Origin: Diphasiastrum complanatum
Lineage: Eukaryota > Streptophyta > Lycopodiopsida > Lycopodiales > Lycopodiaceae
Assembly: GCA_029204225.1 (NCBI GenBank)
Contig: CM055092.1
Coordinates: 43,894,433 to 43,958,432, forward strand
DNA length: 64,000 bases
Direction: 5' to 3'
This document shows positions 1-9,894 of this stretch, piece after piece; position 1 is the stretch's first letter, and each line of letters begins with the position of its first letter. A program made the translations under genes and the position numbers. A model generated the notes under the pieces. That model searched no databases, had not been told where the DNA came from, and saw nothing but the letters and a program-made list of their open reading frames with translations.

Positions 1-1104
1 CAAATCCTTAAAAGAGGTAATCTAGTTGTTGGATTGCCTGATATCTCTTTTGAAGAAAAAATTTGTGAGGGTTGCATTTTGGGAAAACAACATAGAGAGA
101 GATTTCCCAAAGATGGAGCAAGAAGAGCCAATAGCATTCTTGATCTTGTTCATAGTGATCTGTGTGGACCAATGCAAACTAGGTCCATTAGTGGTTGTTA
201 CTATTTCATCACATTTATTGATGACTATAGTAGACATATTTGGATTTATTTCATGAGCAAGAAATCTGATGCTTTTGCAAAGTTTAGAGAGTTCAAGGAT
301 CTAGTTGAAAAACAAACAGGTTGTTATATTAAGACCCTCAGATCAGATGGTGGCGGTGAGTATTTTTCAACAGAGTTCATAAATTTTTGCAAGGATTAGG
401 GGATCAAGAGACAAACTACTACACCCTATTCACCACAATAGAATGGAGTTCTAGAATGGAAAAATAGATCCATTGTGGAGATGGCTAGGGCAATGCTTAA
501 GAGCAAGGGTTTTCCAAATACTTTTTGGACAGAAGCATGCAACACAACTACTCATATCTTGAATCGGTGTCCTACTAAGTCTGTGGAGGGTAAGACACCT
601 TACAAAGCTTCTACTGAAAAGAGACCTAATATTTCTCATTTACGAGTATTTGGTTGTGATGCTTATGCTCATGTGCCTGATGAAAGTTGAATGCAAAGGT
701 TGTGAAGTGTATTTTCCTTGGATATGATGAAAGAGCCAAGGCATACATGATGTATGACATAGATGCACAAAAGCTCGTGATTTTCATAGATTCTACTTTT
801 GATGAGATGGGTCAAAATGACCAAATAAAATTGACAATTGATCCCTTTGACGATAGAGCTAAAGTGCAAGTGAAGGAAGAAGTTGGTGTCGATATGGAAG
901 ATCCAATGGAAAAGGACAGGGTTAATAATGAGATTCCTAGGAGAGTGCCTAAGTGGTACTTGTCAATAACAAGTGATACTAATAAGGGAGATACTCCCGA
1001 ATCAAGTGAGTAGGGAGAGCTTAGAAGATCAAGTAGAAATTAAAAACCTCCTACAAGATTAGAGATGAATCTAGCCCTAATGGGTTCTGTGCTCAAGGCT
1101 CAAG
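1..1104 (+). pseudogene. Cop-B-type copia integrase fragment
   Basis: This is the middle of a Ty1/copia polyprotein, cut by the window edge on the left. The zinc-binding pre-integrase motif [15 protein letters not shown] is followed by integrase core motifs [17 protein letters not shown] and RSDGGGEYF, and then the linker that ends in an RRSSRN motif. Stop codons at 397-399 and 439-441 interrupt the core, and the frame breaks near 687. It is nearly colinear with 12962-14074, and both copies carry the same two stops, so neither could make integrase. The match ends abruptly at the 241-bp GC-rich repeat. The gag and reverse transcriptase parts are missing. Confidence 0.93.
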
Positions 1105-1345
1105 AATCATGCCTAGATCGTGTGAGGTGATTGCACATCGATCTGAGCTCTCTGGACTCTGCTAGAACCGATCAAAGATTTTCAGCCATAGGAACTTGGT
1201 GCCGGCTGGATTCTGGTCACAGTGGCGCCGGAAGCGGCGCCGGCGCCATTGGCGCCAGGAGCAGCAGGGGCATTGCTGGCGCCGAGGACATAGTTGGCGC
1301 CGATGGTGCCGGAAGTAAGGCTTGTAAATGTAGCTTTACAACATC
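1105..1345. repeat. 241-bp GC-rich repeat, copy 1
   Basis: This block matches 4765-5005 over the same length with scattered substitutions and no indel that I can see. It is much richer in GC than its surroundings and contains many GGCGCC hexamers (for example around 1223-1260). One plus-strand frame stays open through both copies and reads as Gly/Ala/Ser-rich protein, but I recognise no domain. TG and CA dinucleotides lie near its ends, so a very short LTR is possible. However, I found no matching target duplication, primer-binding site or polypurine tract. Confidence 0.75.
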
Positions 1346-3110
1346 CACCCCACCTTTATAAAATCTGATGTCCTCATCAGATGTCAGATTAAAGTAAAGG
1401 TGTCTCCCAAATAAAATAACTATACATTTAAGCTACTTGGCACAGTACTCAATTTATTGGCCAGTTTTTATTAACATTGAAGTTGGCACAGCACAAGTCG
1501 GAGGCTCAGCTCTTTGTACTAGAAATTACATAACTTGAAAATATATCTTTGTCTGAGAAAAGCGTAGATTTGATATCGCTTTCGTAAAACCCAAGAACCT
1601 TATTAACTGGTGACAGAGGCCTTTCTTTGAAATGTTTGCCCCTGTCGCTTCTGACTTTCGACTTTGGAACTCCTTTGAGCTCCTGATTTGTCCTTGATGC
1701 ACTTTGTGTTGAGCTCCCTGAGCTCCAGATTTGATCAGTTCCGCACAGGTATCAAGGCTCCCTGAGCCAAAAGGATTTATCATTTGATTGTCCGCTTTAT
1801 GGTCCACTCCGTGCCTTGTTGCTTCTGCACCTTGATTCCTCTCCTTGACCCAGCCTGATTTTGATACTTTTCCATCTAGGCTCTTTAAGGTAGGCAAAGA
1901 TTGAGTACTCTGCAATGCACCTCTCACTTAGCTTGAAGTAGCTCTTTGAATCAGCCCAAATGTAACCATTGACCTCGTGGAAAGCCAAAGGGTCGCACCA
2001 GTTTGATCGGCATCCGAACTATCTCTTCGCGTTTGTTTGAAGCACTATGTCCGTCGCGCAAAACTTGACTTTCACAATTCCATCACTGGTCAGTTGCCTC
2101 ACGGTCAAAACAAGAAGTGTACATCGAGCTTGGCTTCAAGTAGCTCTCTTTTAATCAGACACATGCACCCAGAGTTTGCACTAGTCCGATCTCAACGCGA
2201 ACTGTCCCTTAGCGTCCGTTCGAAATACCAAGTCTCTCATGCAAGACTCAACTTTCACAGTTCCTTCATTGATCAGCTGCCTTACACGTAACACAAGCCG
2301 GCGTACTCATATGTTTCCTAGTCATTGCTGGTCCAGAGAAAGCCTATAACAAGCTTTCCTTTCCACAACAAAAACCTGTCAACTTATTAGGTCCAAAGTT
2401 CGCCAGTCTCCTCGTGTGAGTATGGCTAGGTCACCTTGAATTTGCCCCCGTTTTGATCAACTTTCATTCAAAATTTGCCCCAAGAGAGAGGTGTGTGTGA
2501 TAATTCCCCTCCACTTATAAAATCAACTGATTGGACTTAGAGTAGAGTTCTTTGGACAAAAAGCCTTTCCAACACTTTGCTTTCCATCTACTAGGATTAT
2601 GGCTCGATCCAACTTGTTGCCAATCTTTGAAGAGGATCCTAGTCTTTTCCCTTTGAGGAAAAACCCAACTGATATTGGATATCACCCATGCTCAGTGAGT
2701 TTCTGTTCCGAAGGTGGCCGTCCCAAAATGAAGACTAACTGCTCCATAGAAGATCTCCCCTGAAATTGCCCTTTCCAACTTTTTGACTTTTTGCTTGCGT
2801 CTGGTGGGCGTTGTCGCAAATGAAACTAATCCAAGAAACATGCTAGCCATCCATCCTTTGCAAACATTGAGTTGTTTCGTTGTCGTTCACGTGCGAGTAC
2901 TTGAACTGCAAATCCGCCCCACAAATTCTGTAGTCCTCTTTGTTTGATGGTATCAGCCTTCAAAAGAAAGGTTCTTTCTCGAGCCATCAGCTCCTTGTAT
3001 CACAAGCAATCATGCAAACCAAGCAAAGCACGAGTACTAAGACTCACCATGAATACATACAAGTAAGACACTTAGGCAGGTTTACTAACAAGTAACAAAG
3101 ACAAGGTTCC
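1346..3110. other. Intergenic stretch without a recognisable gene
   Basis: No frame here shows a recognised protein domain. An imperfect hairpin lies at 1351-1402, with arms starting CACCTTT and ending AAAGGTG. Two segments around 2035-2125 and 2215-2290 resemble each other (CGTCCGTTCGAAATACC-like, then a TTTCACAGTTCCATCA-like motif), which suggests an old local duplication. Base composition is more balanced than in the AT-rich DNA further right. It could be the decayed interior of an unidentified element flanked by the 241-bp repeats. Confidence 0.5.
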
Positions 3111-3760
3111 CCTTTGAGATGGTCTTGCCAACGGACCTTTGCCTAGCCGCGCCCATACAAATCGATCACAGAATCAACCCACATAGGACACCCCTCCAAC
3201 TATCCGTGCTTTCACCATTAAGCAGCACATTGCCTCAGTCACGCCCCACCACTTTTTGGTCAATAGCCCTTATAGCTAAACGATCAGCAGCTATCCTTGA
3301 ATATACCACCCCCGTGGACGCACCCGTGCTTTCACCGTTAGGCAGCACATTGCCTCAGTAATGCCCCCACCAAATCTAGTCAATAGCCCTTATAGCTAAA
3401 CGATCGGCAACATACCCCCCAATCGTGGACACACCCGTGCTTTCAATGTTAGGCAACACATTGCCTCGATAACGCCCCCACCAAATTGGTCGATAGCCCT
3501 TATAGCTAAACGAACGGTGGCTATCGAGAATATGTCACCCTGCACCCCACAAGGCACAGACCGTGCTTACACCAACCTAATGGCAGCACATTGTCTCATC
3601 TGTCCTACGTGCAGACGGCGCCAGGCCCGAACCGCGGAAATTGACCGTGCTTACACCTCCAGGACAGCACTTTGACTCATCAAGCCTCCGTCCTACCAAC
3701 CACCCCGACCGTGGACGCACCTGTGGTTACAATGTGGGCAGCACCTTGCACAACAGTTGT
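3111..3760. repeat. Degenerate tandem repeat array
   Basis: Units begin with CCGTGCTT at about 3204, 3324, 3435, 3561 and 3645, each followed by a GCAGCACATTG-like motif. The first three units also share CCCTTATAGCTAAACGA. Spacing is about 120, 111, 126 and 84 bp, so the array is diverged and shrinking rightwards. No coding potential is evident. It may be a minisatellite or the repetitive untranslated part of a retroelement. Confidence 0.75.
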
Positions 3761-4764
3761 CTTCATGAACTTCAAACCGTGGCCATTTCCGTGAGATCTG
3801 CATAGCTGACCGGCCAGTCGGCTCTAATACTACATGTAGCGCAGGCATCCCAAAGGGAGCCAGGAACCACGACTTAGCTTCCTAGCCTTCAACTCTTGCC
3901 ATCCAAACCCACTTGACATACAAGCAGCTAACTTGCCAACAACGATCAGACTTAACCAACTTGAAGTTCCGAAAACCAACATTGAGATCCAACCTGGCGC
4001 CATGCCAGATCGGGGGTCCCGATGTGGGTGACTTCCCTCCAAGCAAGCCGCCCGACATACATCAAACTTAACCAACTCGAAGCTTTGTTACAAATGAGTA
4101 ACATCTGGCGCCACGCCAGACTGGACAGCCATAAACAGGTAACTTCCACCCAAGCAAGCCATCCAACTCAGCCGACAGGTTAGAGCCCGTTCCCCAAGAG
4201 CTTAACCCATTCACGTTCATGCAAGGAACACTCAAAACCACATGCCGCGACGGATTTGGAAACAACCAGTTCCTGGACCAAATGGTCCCGACAGCATACC
4301 ACTGGCCCCCATGACCGAATGGCCCCGACGGCATACCGGTAGCGTCCCAGGATATGACCCTCAACTATGTGCCAACTTAAAAATTTGGAAGCGGCCTTAC
4401 AATTGGCGCTTTTACCGAACATTGAAATCCAAAAGGTAATCAGAGTCACTTTAAGAAAAATCTCACTTTATTGATAAATCTGAGAAGGTTACATTTCAAC
4501 TGTGTGACCAACCCTAGTCTCCGGGGCGCTAGCATGCCAAGGCGAGAGCCATGACAACATTCCAGCAAGGGAGGCTGAGACTTGGTTGGAGCTTGCCCTG
4601 AGTCGCAACCCGCACTCCCCTATAGTATTGGTGTGATTCAGCACCCCCCCTCATACCAAGCACGCTACCCAAGTTGGTAAAGCACGTTTTTTTCTCTCTA
4701 GGATTTTCTCTTTTTAGAAAGTCATTTTCTCTCTCTAGATTTTATTGATCCCCAGGCTTCCTTA
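3761..4764. other. Non-coding stretch with a local duplication
   Basis: Two segments, about 3910-4035 and 4037-4160, share the order CTTAACCAACT(T/C)GAAG, CTGGCGCCA(T/C)GCCAGA and CCAAGCAAGCC, so a unit of roughly 120 bp has been duplicated. Pyrimidine-rich DNA with CTCTCTCTAG motifs lies at 4690-4740. I see no gene and no domain. The stretch ends at the second 241-bp repeat. Confidence 0.5.
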
Positions 4765-5005
4765 AATCATGCCTAGATGGTGTGAGGTGATTGCACATCA
4801 ATCCGATCTCTCTGGACTCCGCTAGAACCGATCAAAGATTTTCAGCCATAGGAACTTGGCGCCGGCTGGATTCTGGTCACAGTGGCACCTGGAGCGGCGC
4901 CACCGCCATTGGCGCCGGGAGCAGCAGGGGCCCTGCTGGCGCCGGGGACATAGTTGGCGCCGATGGCGCCGAAAGTAAAGCTTGCAAAGGTAGCTTTACA
5001 ACATC
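4765..5005. repeat. 241-bp GC-rich repeat, copy 2
   Basis: This is the partner of 1105-1345, in the same orientation. Its right end abuts position 112 of a copia LTR (compare 15424-15673), so it stands where the first 111 bp of the Cop-B 5' LTR should be. The Gly/Ala-rich plus-strand frame is again open. Whether it inserted there or arrived by recombination cannot be told from the sequence alone. Confidence 0.75.
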
Positions 5006-5142
5006 TTCTCTCTCTATTAGGGGTTCAAGGTTTATTTGTACATTTTACATTTAGTATGTTGTAGAGTGATAGTGTGATTGTGCGTGTTCCTCTTCCGCCT
5101 TCTTGTGGTGAATGCTTGATGTTGCATATCTGATTTTTGACA
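5006..5142 (+). repeat. Truncated Cop-B 5' LTR
   Basis: This matches the last 137 or so bases of the 250-bp LTR at 15424-15673, including GGGGTTCAAGGTTTATTTG and CTTGTGGTGAATGCTTGATG. It ends in CA directly before the primer-binding site. The LTR head is missing. Confidence 0.9.
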
Positions 5143-5154
5143 TAGTATCAGAGC
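5143..5154 (+). other. Cop-B primer-binding site
   Basis: TAGTATCAGAGC directly follows the LTR end. It resembles the copia consensus TGGTATCAGAGC, which pairs with the 3' end of initiator methionine tRNA, with one substitution. Confidence 0.85.
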
Positions 5155-5360
5155 GGCGATAGTCCTGCGTGCCTGATCAGTGGATACAGCTTGTCATAGG
5201 CTCTGCAATGAAGTGAGAAAGTCCTTCATGGGAGGTGAAAGCTTGGATAGACAAAAATGGCTGGAAGAAATCCTTCTTTGGTGTATTTTGCAGGTTTGGA
5301 GTTCATAATCATCAGTGGGGAACGAAGACATAGTCCCAGAGGCATTAGAAAGGCCAGGGC
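5155..5360 (+). other. Cop-B leader, left part
   Basis: This is non-coding leader between the primer-binding site and the Cop-A insertion. It resumes at 10755. The motif CAGAGGCAT(T/C)AGAAAGGCC is present both here (5339-5358) and at 10837-10857, so the leader contained a tandem duplication before Cop-A inserted. Confidence 0.75.
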
Positions 5361-6222
5361 TGATAAATTTTACAGTTTTTAGGACAATAATGATTGTACT
5401 TTACAATCATAGAGAGTTATTGGTTGCTTAATCAATGAATCTATCAAGTTCTACACATTAGATCTTGATCTAGATTCACTTTACTTGGATTTAAGCAAGA
5501 GCAATGGATCAACACATCATTTTTTAGTGAGAGCGGCTTCACACGTGTGGAGTACTGTCCACTGTACGGCCTGCACCTGAAACAACAAGTACAATGATAC
5601 TAGATAGCAATCATGCATAAAAATCACAAGACAAATGACTAGAAATCTCACAAAAGTGTAGAGTGCAAAAGTTTCATCAATCTTCTTAGCAAAATGATGA
5701 TCCTTTTATGGATCAAGTACATCCATGAGTTTGGTACAGTCCAGCAAGCCTTCACACGTGTGAAGAGTGCCACATCACTCAGATCTATCCATTTTATCCA
5801 TCCTTGATCCTTATCCAATAGTTGACCTTCTAGAATATGACTAAAATCCAAAAAGCTAGTCTCCTAGAATATAGGAATATTCCCTACACAATAGGATCTA
5901 AGAAAAATGGTCAACTCTTATCTTCTAGTACTCTATACACACGTGTGAACATCCACTTGCCATGTGAGAGCATTTACTCATGCACATGCAAGGAAAAGCT
6001 AATTTGTAGGTGACTAGTCAACTTGACTAAAAACTAGTCATTTCATGTTCACACTAACTAGAATGATACAAAATCAATTTGGATATATATAGACATGAGA
6101 AGTACATCCTTTCACATGTGGGAACAGGCTCCACATGTGTGAAATCAGATCATCAACATATTCTAATGTTTTATCAATATTCACATGAACCAATGTCAAG
6201 TGAGAAGTGACAATTTTCAACA
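5361..6222 (-). repeat. Cop-A 3' LTR
   Basis: 862 bp. It carries exact CACACGTGTG palindromes at 5540-5549, 5753-5762 and 5938-5947. Two decayed versions with CATGTG cores lie at about 6112-6132, flanking GGGAACAGGCTCC. It pairs with 9895-10754. Confidence 0.95.
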
Positions 6223-6235
6223 CTCCTCCTCACTT
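6223..6235 (-). other. Cop-A polypurine tract
   Basis: On the minus strand AAGTGAGGAGGAG lies directly before the 3' LTR. This is the usual plus-strand DNA primer. The GAGGAGGAG core is shared with Cop-C and element N. Confidence 0.85.
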
Positions 6236-6271
6236 CTAACTTGGCAAATCTAGTGTACATCTATCTACAAT

Positions 6272-6640
6272 TCAAAGGGCATATCTTAACTTAAAAAATG
6301 GACCTTTGGACAATGGTTTGGTTAAGATATCAGTTATGCATTCGGATGATGGTACATGATGTAGTTGCACTTCCTTGGATTGTACCTTCTCCCTCACAAA
6401 GTGGTGAGCTATCTCAATATGCTTTGTTCTAGCATGGAAGATAGGATTTGAAGCAATTTGTTGAGAAGCTTGATTGTCACAAAATATGTAAGGGATCTCC
6501 TCGGCCTCTAGCACATGTAGTTCCATCAAGAGTCTTCTTAGCCATAGGAGCTCTTTGGTTGTTGAAGTCAATGCCTTGTACTCGACTTCACAAGAAGATA
6601 GTGAGATTGTATCTTGCTTTTTGGAAAGCCAAGATATCAC
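6272..6640 (-). pseudogene. Cop-A RNase H domain
   Basis: This is the C-terminal RNase H of a copia polyprotein, which would degrade RNA in the RNA-DNA hybrid. Motifs seen are ISWLSKKQDTISLSS, VEYKAL, FCDNQASQ, HARTKHIEIAHHFVRE and ITDILTKPL. The acidic residue of the usual AEYKAL motif is kept (here EVEYKAL). The frame is separate from the upstream reverse transcriptase frame and overlaps it by a few bases, which marks a frameshift at about 6637-6640. The end lies close to the polypurine tract, as expected. Confidence 0.92.
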
Positions 6641-7714
6641 TCCTCCACAAAGAATGTTGCAAATGCACTAATGGACTTCCTATCCATCTTGTCACCTACA
6701 AAATTTGAATCCGAGTAGGCTCTCAAGTGCAAGTTAGTTCCTTCATAAAGTATGCCAAAAAATCTAGTACTAGAAACATATCTAAGTACTCTCTTGGCAC
6801 TTTTCCAATGATGAACTAAAGGAGCTTGCATACTTTGACTCAACTTGCTTACACAAAAGCTTAAGTCAGGTCTAGTGATGGTTAAATAGATTAGAGAGCC
6901 TATAAGCTTCCTAAAGAGGGTGATGTCCTCAAAGGATGCTTCATCACCTTCATTAGTTGCTTTCACAACATGCTCCATAGGGGTGTCAATCCCCTTACAA
7001 TCTTTCATACCAAATCTTTCAAGAATGGAAGTAGCATACTTAGATTGACTTATGAAAGTACAATTGCTACTTCTAGACACTTCTATCCCAAGTATAAACT
7101 TTAGGAAGCCTAGATCTACCATCTTGAACTCACTAGATAAGTCAACTTTTACTTTGCCTATGCCATCATCATCATTTCCTGTCATAATGATGTCATCAAC
7201 ATAAAGAACCAAAATGATGATCTTTCCTTCATTACATTCGAAATATAAAGAAGGTTCATAAGAACTTAGTACAAAGCCAAGGGAATAGAGAAAATCATGC
7301 AACCTAGAGTACCAAGCTCTAGGTGCTTGCTTCAAGCCATATAGGCTCTTCCTTCAGTAGCACACCTTTTGCTCCTCACCAACCTTGATGAAGCCCTCGG
7401 GTTGCATCATGTAGATTTCCTCTTCTAAGAAGCCATTCAAGAAGGCATTTTTTACATCCATTTGGTAGAGATCCCATTTGAACAAAGTAGCAATGCAAAT
7501 GATTAATCTAATAGTTACAAGCTTAGCTACAGGTGCAAATGTTTCTTCATAATCCAATCCTTTTATTTGAAAAAATCCCTTAGCAACATGCCTAGCTTTG
7601 TATTTACTAATCTTTGTATAGATCCATCTTTATTGTACTTAATTCTATAAATCCACTTACATGCAAGTGGTTTCTTTCCTCTTGGAAGATTTACAAGATT
7701 CCAAGTATGATTCT
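6637..7714 (-). pseudogene. Cop-A reverse transcriptase
   Basis: Reverse transcriptase of the copia type. Successive minus-strand frames give ACKWIYRI, DYEETFAPVAKLVTIRL, MDVKNAFLNGFLEEEIYM, SLYGLKQAPRAWYSRL and the catalytic motif LYVDDIIMTG. These are followed by EFKMVDLG and the thumb region LIGSLIYLTITRPDLSF. A stop near 7354 (between KVCY and RKSLYG), a stop near 7715 and a frameshift in 7558-7714 break the frame. The YVDD motif itself is intact, so the damage is limited to a few lesions. Confidence 0.93.
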
Positions 7715-7715
7715 C

Positions 7716-8504
7716 TTATAATGCATCAAACTCTACTTGCATTGCATCTCTCCAAACTTTAGATTTACATGCTTCTTCAAAAGATGATGGTTCTTCAATC
7801 AATGTAGCTAAAAAAGAGTAAGAGGTAGAAGATGTAGAGCCTTCCTTTTGCTTTCCCTTGTCCACATAGGTAAGCCTTGAGGGCTCGGCCTTGCTCCTTG
7901 ATGATCTTCTTGGCCCCTTTTGACTCGGATCCAAATCTCCATCCTCGGGTTTGTCATGATCCTCCTCAGGTTTGTCAAGATCCTCCTCGGATTTGTCAAG
8001 ATCTTCAATGCACAATAGGTTAGATCCATTTGACAAGCTCTTAGCAAATTGTGACTCATCAAAAAGTACATCCTTGCTTACCTTGCACTTATCATTTTTC
8101 AAGATGGAAGAAACTCCATTCTTGAAATGTACATCTAGTCCATTGTCCATTAATTGTCCTACACTAAGCAAGTTTCTTGAAATGGTAGGAACATACAAAA
8201 CATTATCTAGATCTATCCTTTTAGATGTGCCTAAACAAAGAGGTATAGATCCTATGCCATCTATCTTGCATGCTTGATCACTAGCAGTGTATATTGACTT
8301 CTTAGAGTCATTACAAGATAGAAGAGTAGAAAAATAATGCTTGTTAAAGGACATGTGGGAACTAGCCCCACTATCTATCCACCATGTGTCTTGACTTGAA
8401 GTTGGTGTAGATGCAACCATTAAGGATGTGTTGAATCCATCCTCATATTCTTCCTCTTGAACAATATTCCCTTGATCTCCTTTGGCTTGTTGATTCTTCT
8501 TCAA
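7716..8504 (-). pseudogene. Cop-A protease fused in frame to the post-integrase linker
   Basis: The N-terminal half is a copia aspartic protease with the catalytic triplet in WWIDSGASSHMSF, followed by GIGSIPLCLGTSKRI and LLSVGQLMDNG. Near 8080-8100 the frame passes directly into KVSKDVLFDES, which in intact copia elements (for example Cop-C residues 720-730) lies after integrase. The pre-integrase zinc motif and the DDE integrase core have therefore been deleted without a frame change. The linker then continues with an acidic Lys/Asp/Glu-rich stretch and reaches the reverse transcriptase entry WRDAMQVEFDAL. No stop is found in this piece. Confidence 0.93.
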
Positions 8505-8525
8505 GTAGCATAATGAGGCAAAGTG

Positions 8526-9299
8526 TCATTTCTTTCCACAAAAGAAACACTTTAGTTTTGCCTTGTTCTTCACTTTGCCTTTGGAAGTAGATCCTCCATT
8601 CTTCATCTCAGCCTCCTTGTCTTGATTTTTCTTGAATGGATTTTGCTTTTTCTTGCCTTTAGATGTAAAGTTAGCTTTCTCCTCTCCTCCATTAAGTGAC
8701 ATGCTATCCATTCTTGTCTTGAGGTGTAGAAGCCTACTCTCCTCGGCCACAAGAACATTGCGCAACTTTTCAATGGATGGAAGAGAGTCTTGAATGGCAA
8801 ATGATTGGACTAAGTTGGTAAACTCATCACTTAGACCATTCAAAATGATTTGTACTAGTTCTTGATCTTGGATCTTCTCTCCTATTGCACTTAACTCCTT
8901 GTTAAGAGATTTGATCCTAAGAACATACTCTTGTCCACTCTCTCCACTTCCTTTCATGATTTGGAAAACTTGATTTCTTAGCATGAGGATTCTTGAAGTA
9001 TTGTTGGATTCATAAATGCTCTTTAATGAATCCCAAGCCTCTTTGGATGAGGTACAAGAAGACACCTCTTTCAAGAGGTCATTGCATACATTTAACTTTA
9101 TGCAATGTAGAGCTAATCTTGCTCTCTTCTTGTATTTGGCTTGTTCTTGGGGAGTTTGAGGCTCTTCCTCTACTCCTTGAACTATGTCATATAGATCATG
9201 GATCATTAGGAGTGATTCCATTCTCACTTTCCAAATGGAATAATTTGTGGAAGTGAGTCTCTCACTTGATTCCATCAAATATCCACCCATGGATGACAT
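8526..9299 (-). CDS. Cop-A gag
   Basis: Capsid/nucleocapsid part of the copia polyprotein, which packages element RNA into cytoplasmic particles. It starts MSSMGGYLMESSERL and continues with LTSTNYSIWKVRMESLL, typical of copia gag N-termini, then the helical gag core (IILNGLSDEFTNLVQSF). The C-terminus is Lys-rich and ends with the start of a zinc knuckle, CFFCGKK. A stop follows directly (the next codons would continue the knuckle), separating it from the protease frame at 8504. The gag frame itself is 257 residues and open. The start chosen is the one matching the gag of other copia elements here. Confidence 0.9.
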   Translation of the reverse strand: MSSMGGYLMESSERLTSTNYSIWKVRMESLLMIHDLYDIVQGVEEEPQTPQEQAKYKKRARLALHCIKLNVCNDLLKEVSSCTSSKEAWDSLKSIYESNNTSRILMLRNQVFQIMKGSGESGQEYVLRIKSLNKELSAIGEKIQDQELVQIILNGLSDEFTNLVQSFAIQDSLPSIEKLRNVLVAEESRLLHLKTRMDSMSLNGGEEKANFTSKGKKKQNPFKKNQDKEAEMKNGGSTSKGKVKNKAKLKCFFCGKK

Positions 9300-9894
9300 T
9301 TTAGAATGAATGCTCTTTTAAAAATCACAAAGATTTTTGAATTTTAAAAGATCTATGAAAAGGCCTAAAGCTTTTTAGAATGCCTATAGGCTTGTCTCTA
9401 TCAAACTAGCACACAAGCTTGAATGATACTGAAAGATCTTACCAAAAATTTCTAGCTTTCACTCTCACATAAAAATTGCTTTACACTTTTCTTAGAGATT
9501 TCACTTCAACTAAGGATCTGAACAAATCAGCCTCTTAAGATCTGATCTTAGGCTCTAAAAAGAAATGCTTCAATGATCCAAAACACTATTTGGTCATAGG
9601 CATTAGTTAGAATGAATCTAGATCAATACTATGCTTCAAAAAGCACCAAAAATGAACTAGTATTGTGATTTTGGGACCAACAAACACAAAGTAACTTGAA
9701 TTGAAAGTTGCTGTACGGTTTCACACGTGTGAAAAGTACATACACAGCCTCCAAGTCATTTTTATCCAAATGATTACAAGCTATCACTCTAGAAGAACTC
9801 GCCCTCACTAGTATTGGCCAAAAAACAAATTTTGCCAATGATCTTTACAAGATTTATGATTCAATGATCACTCTCTTACTTAGCTCTGATACCA
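9300..9894 (-). other. Cop-A leader and primer-binding site
   Basis: This is non-coding leader between gag and the 5' LTR. The primer-binding site TGGTATCAGAGC reads on the minus strand at 9883-9894, directly beside the LTR. One exact CACACGTGTG palindrome lies in the leader at 9722-9731. The segment around 9490-9620 recurs, inverted, at 39826-39960. Confidence 0.9.

Noticed and set aside
1110-5003. A complete LTR element bounded by the 241-bp repeats
   Set aside because: TG and CA exist near the ends, but the flanks do not form a target duplication and no primer-binding site or polypurine tract was found inside.
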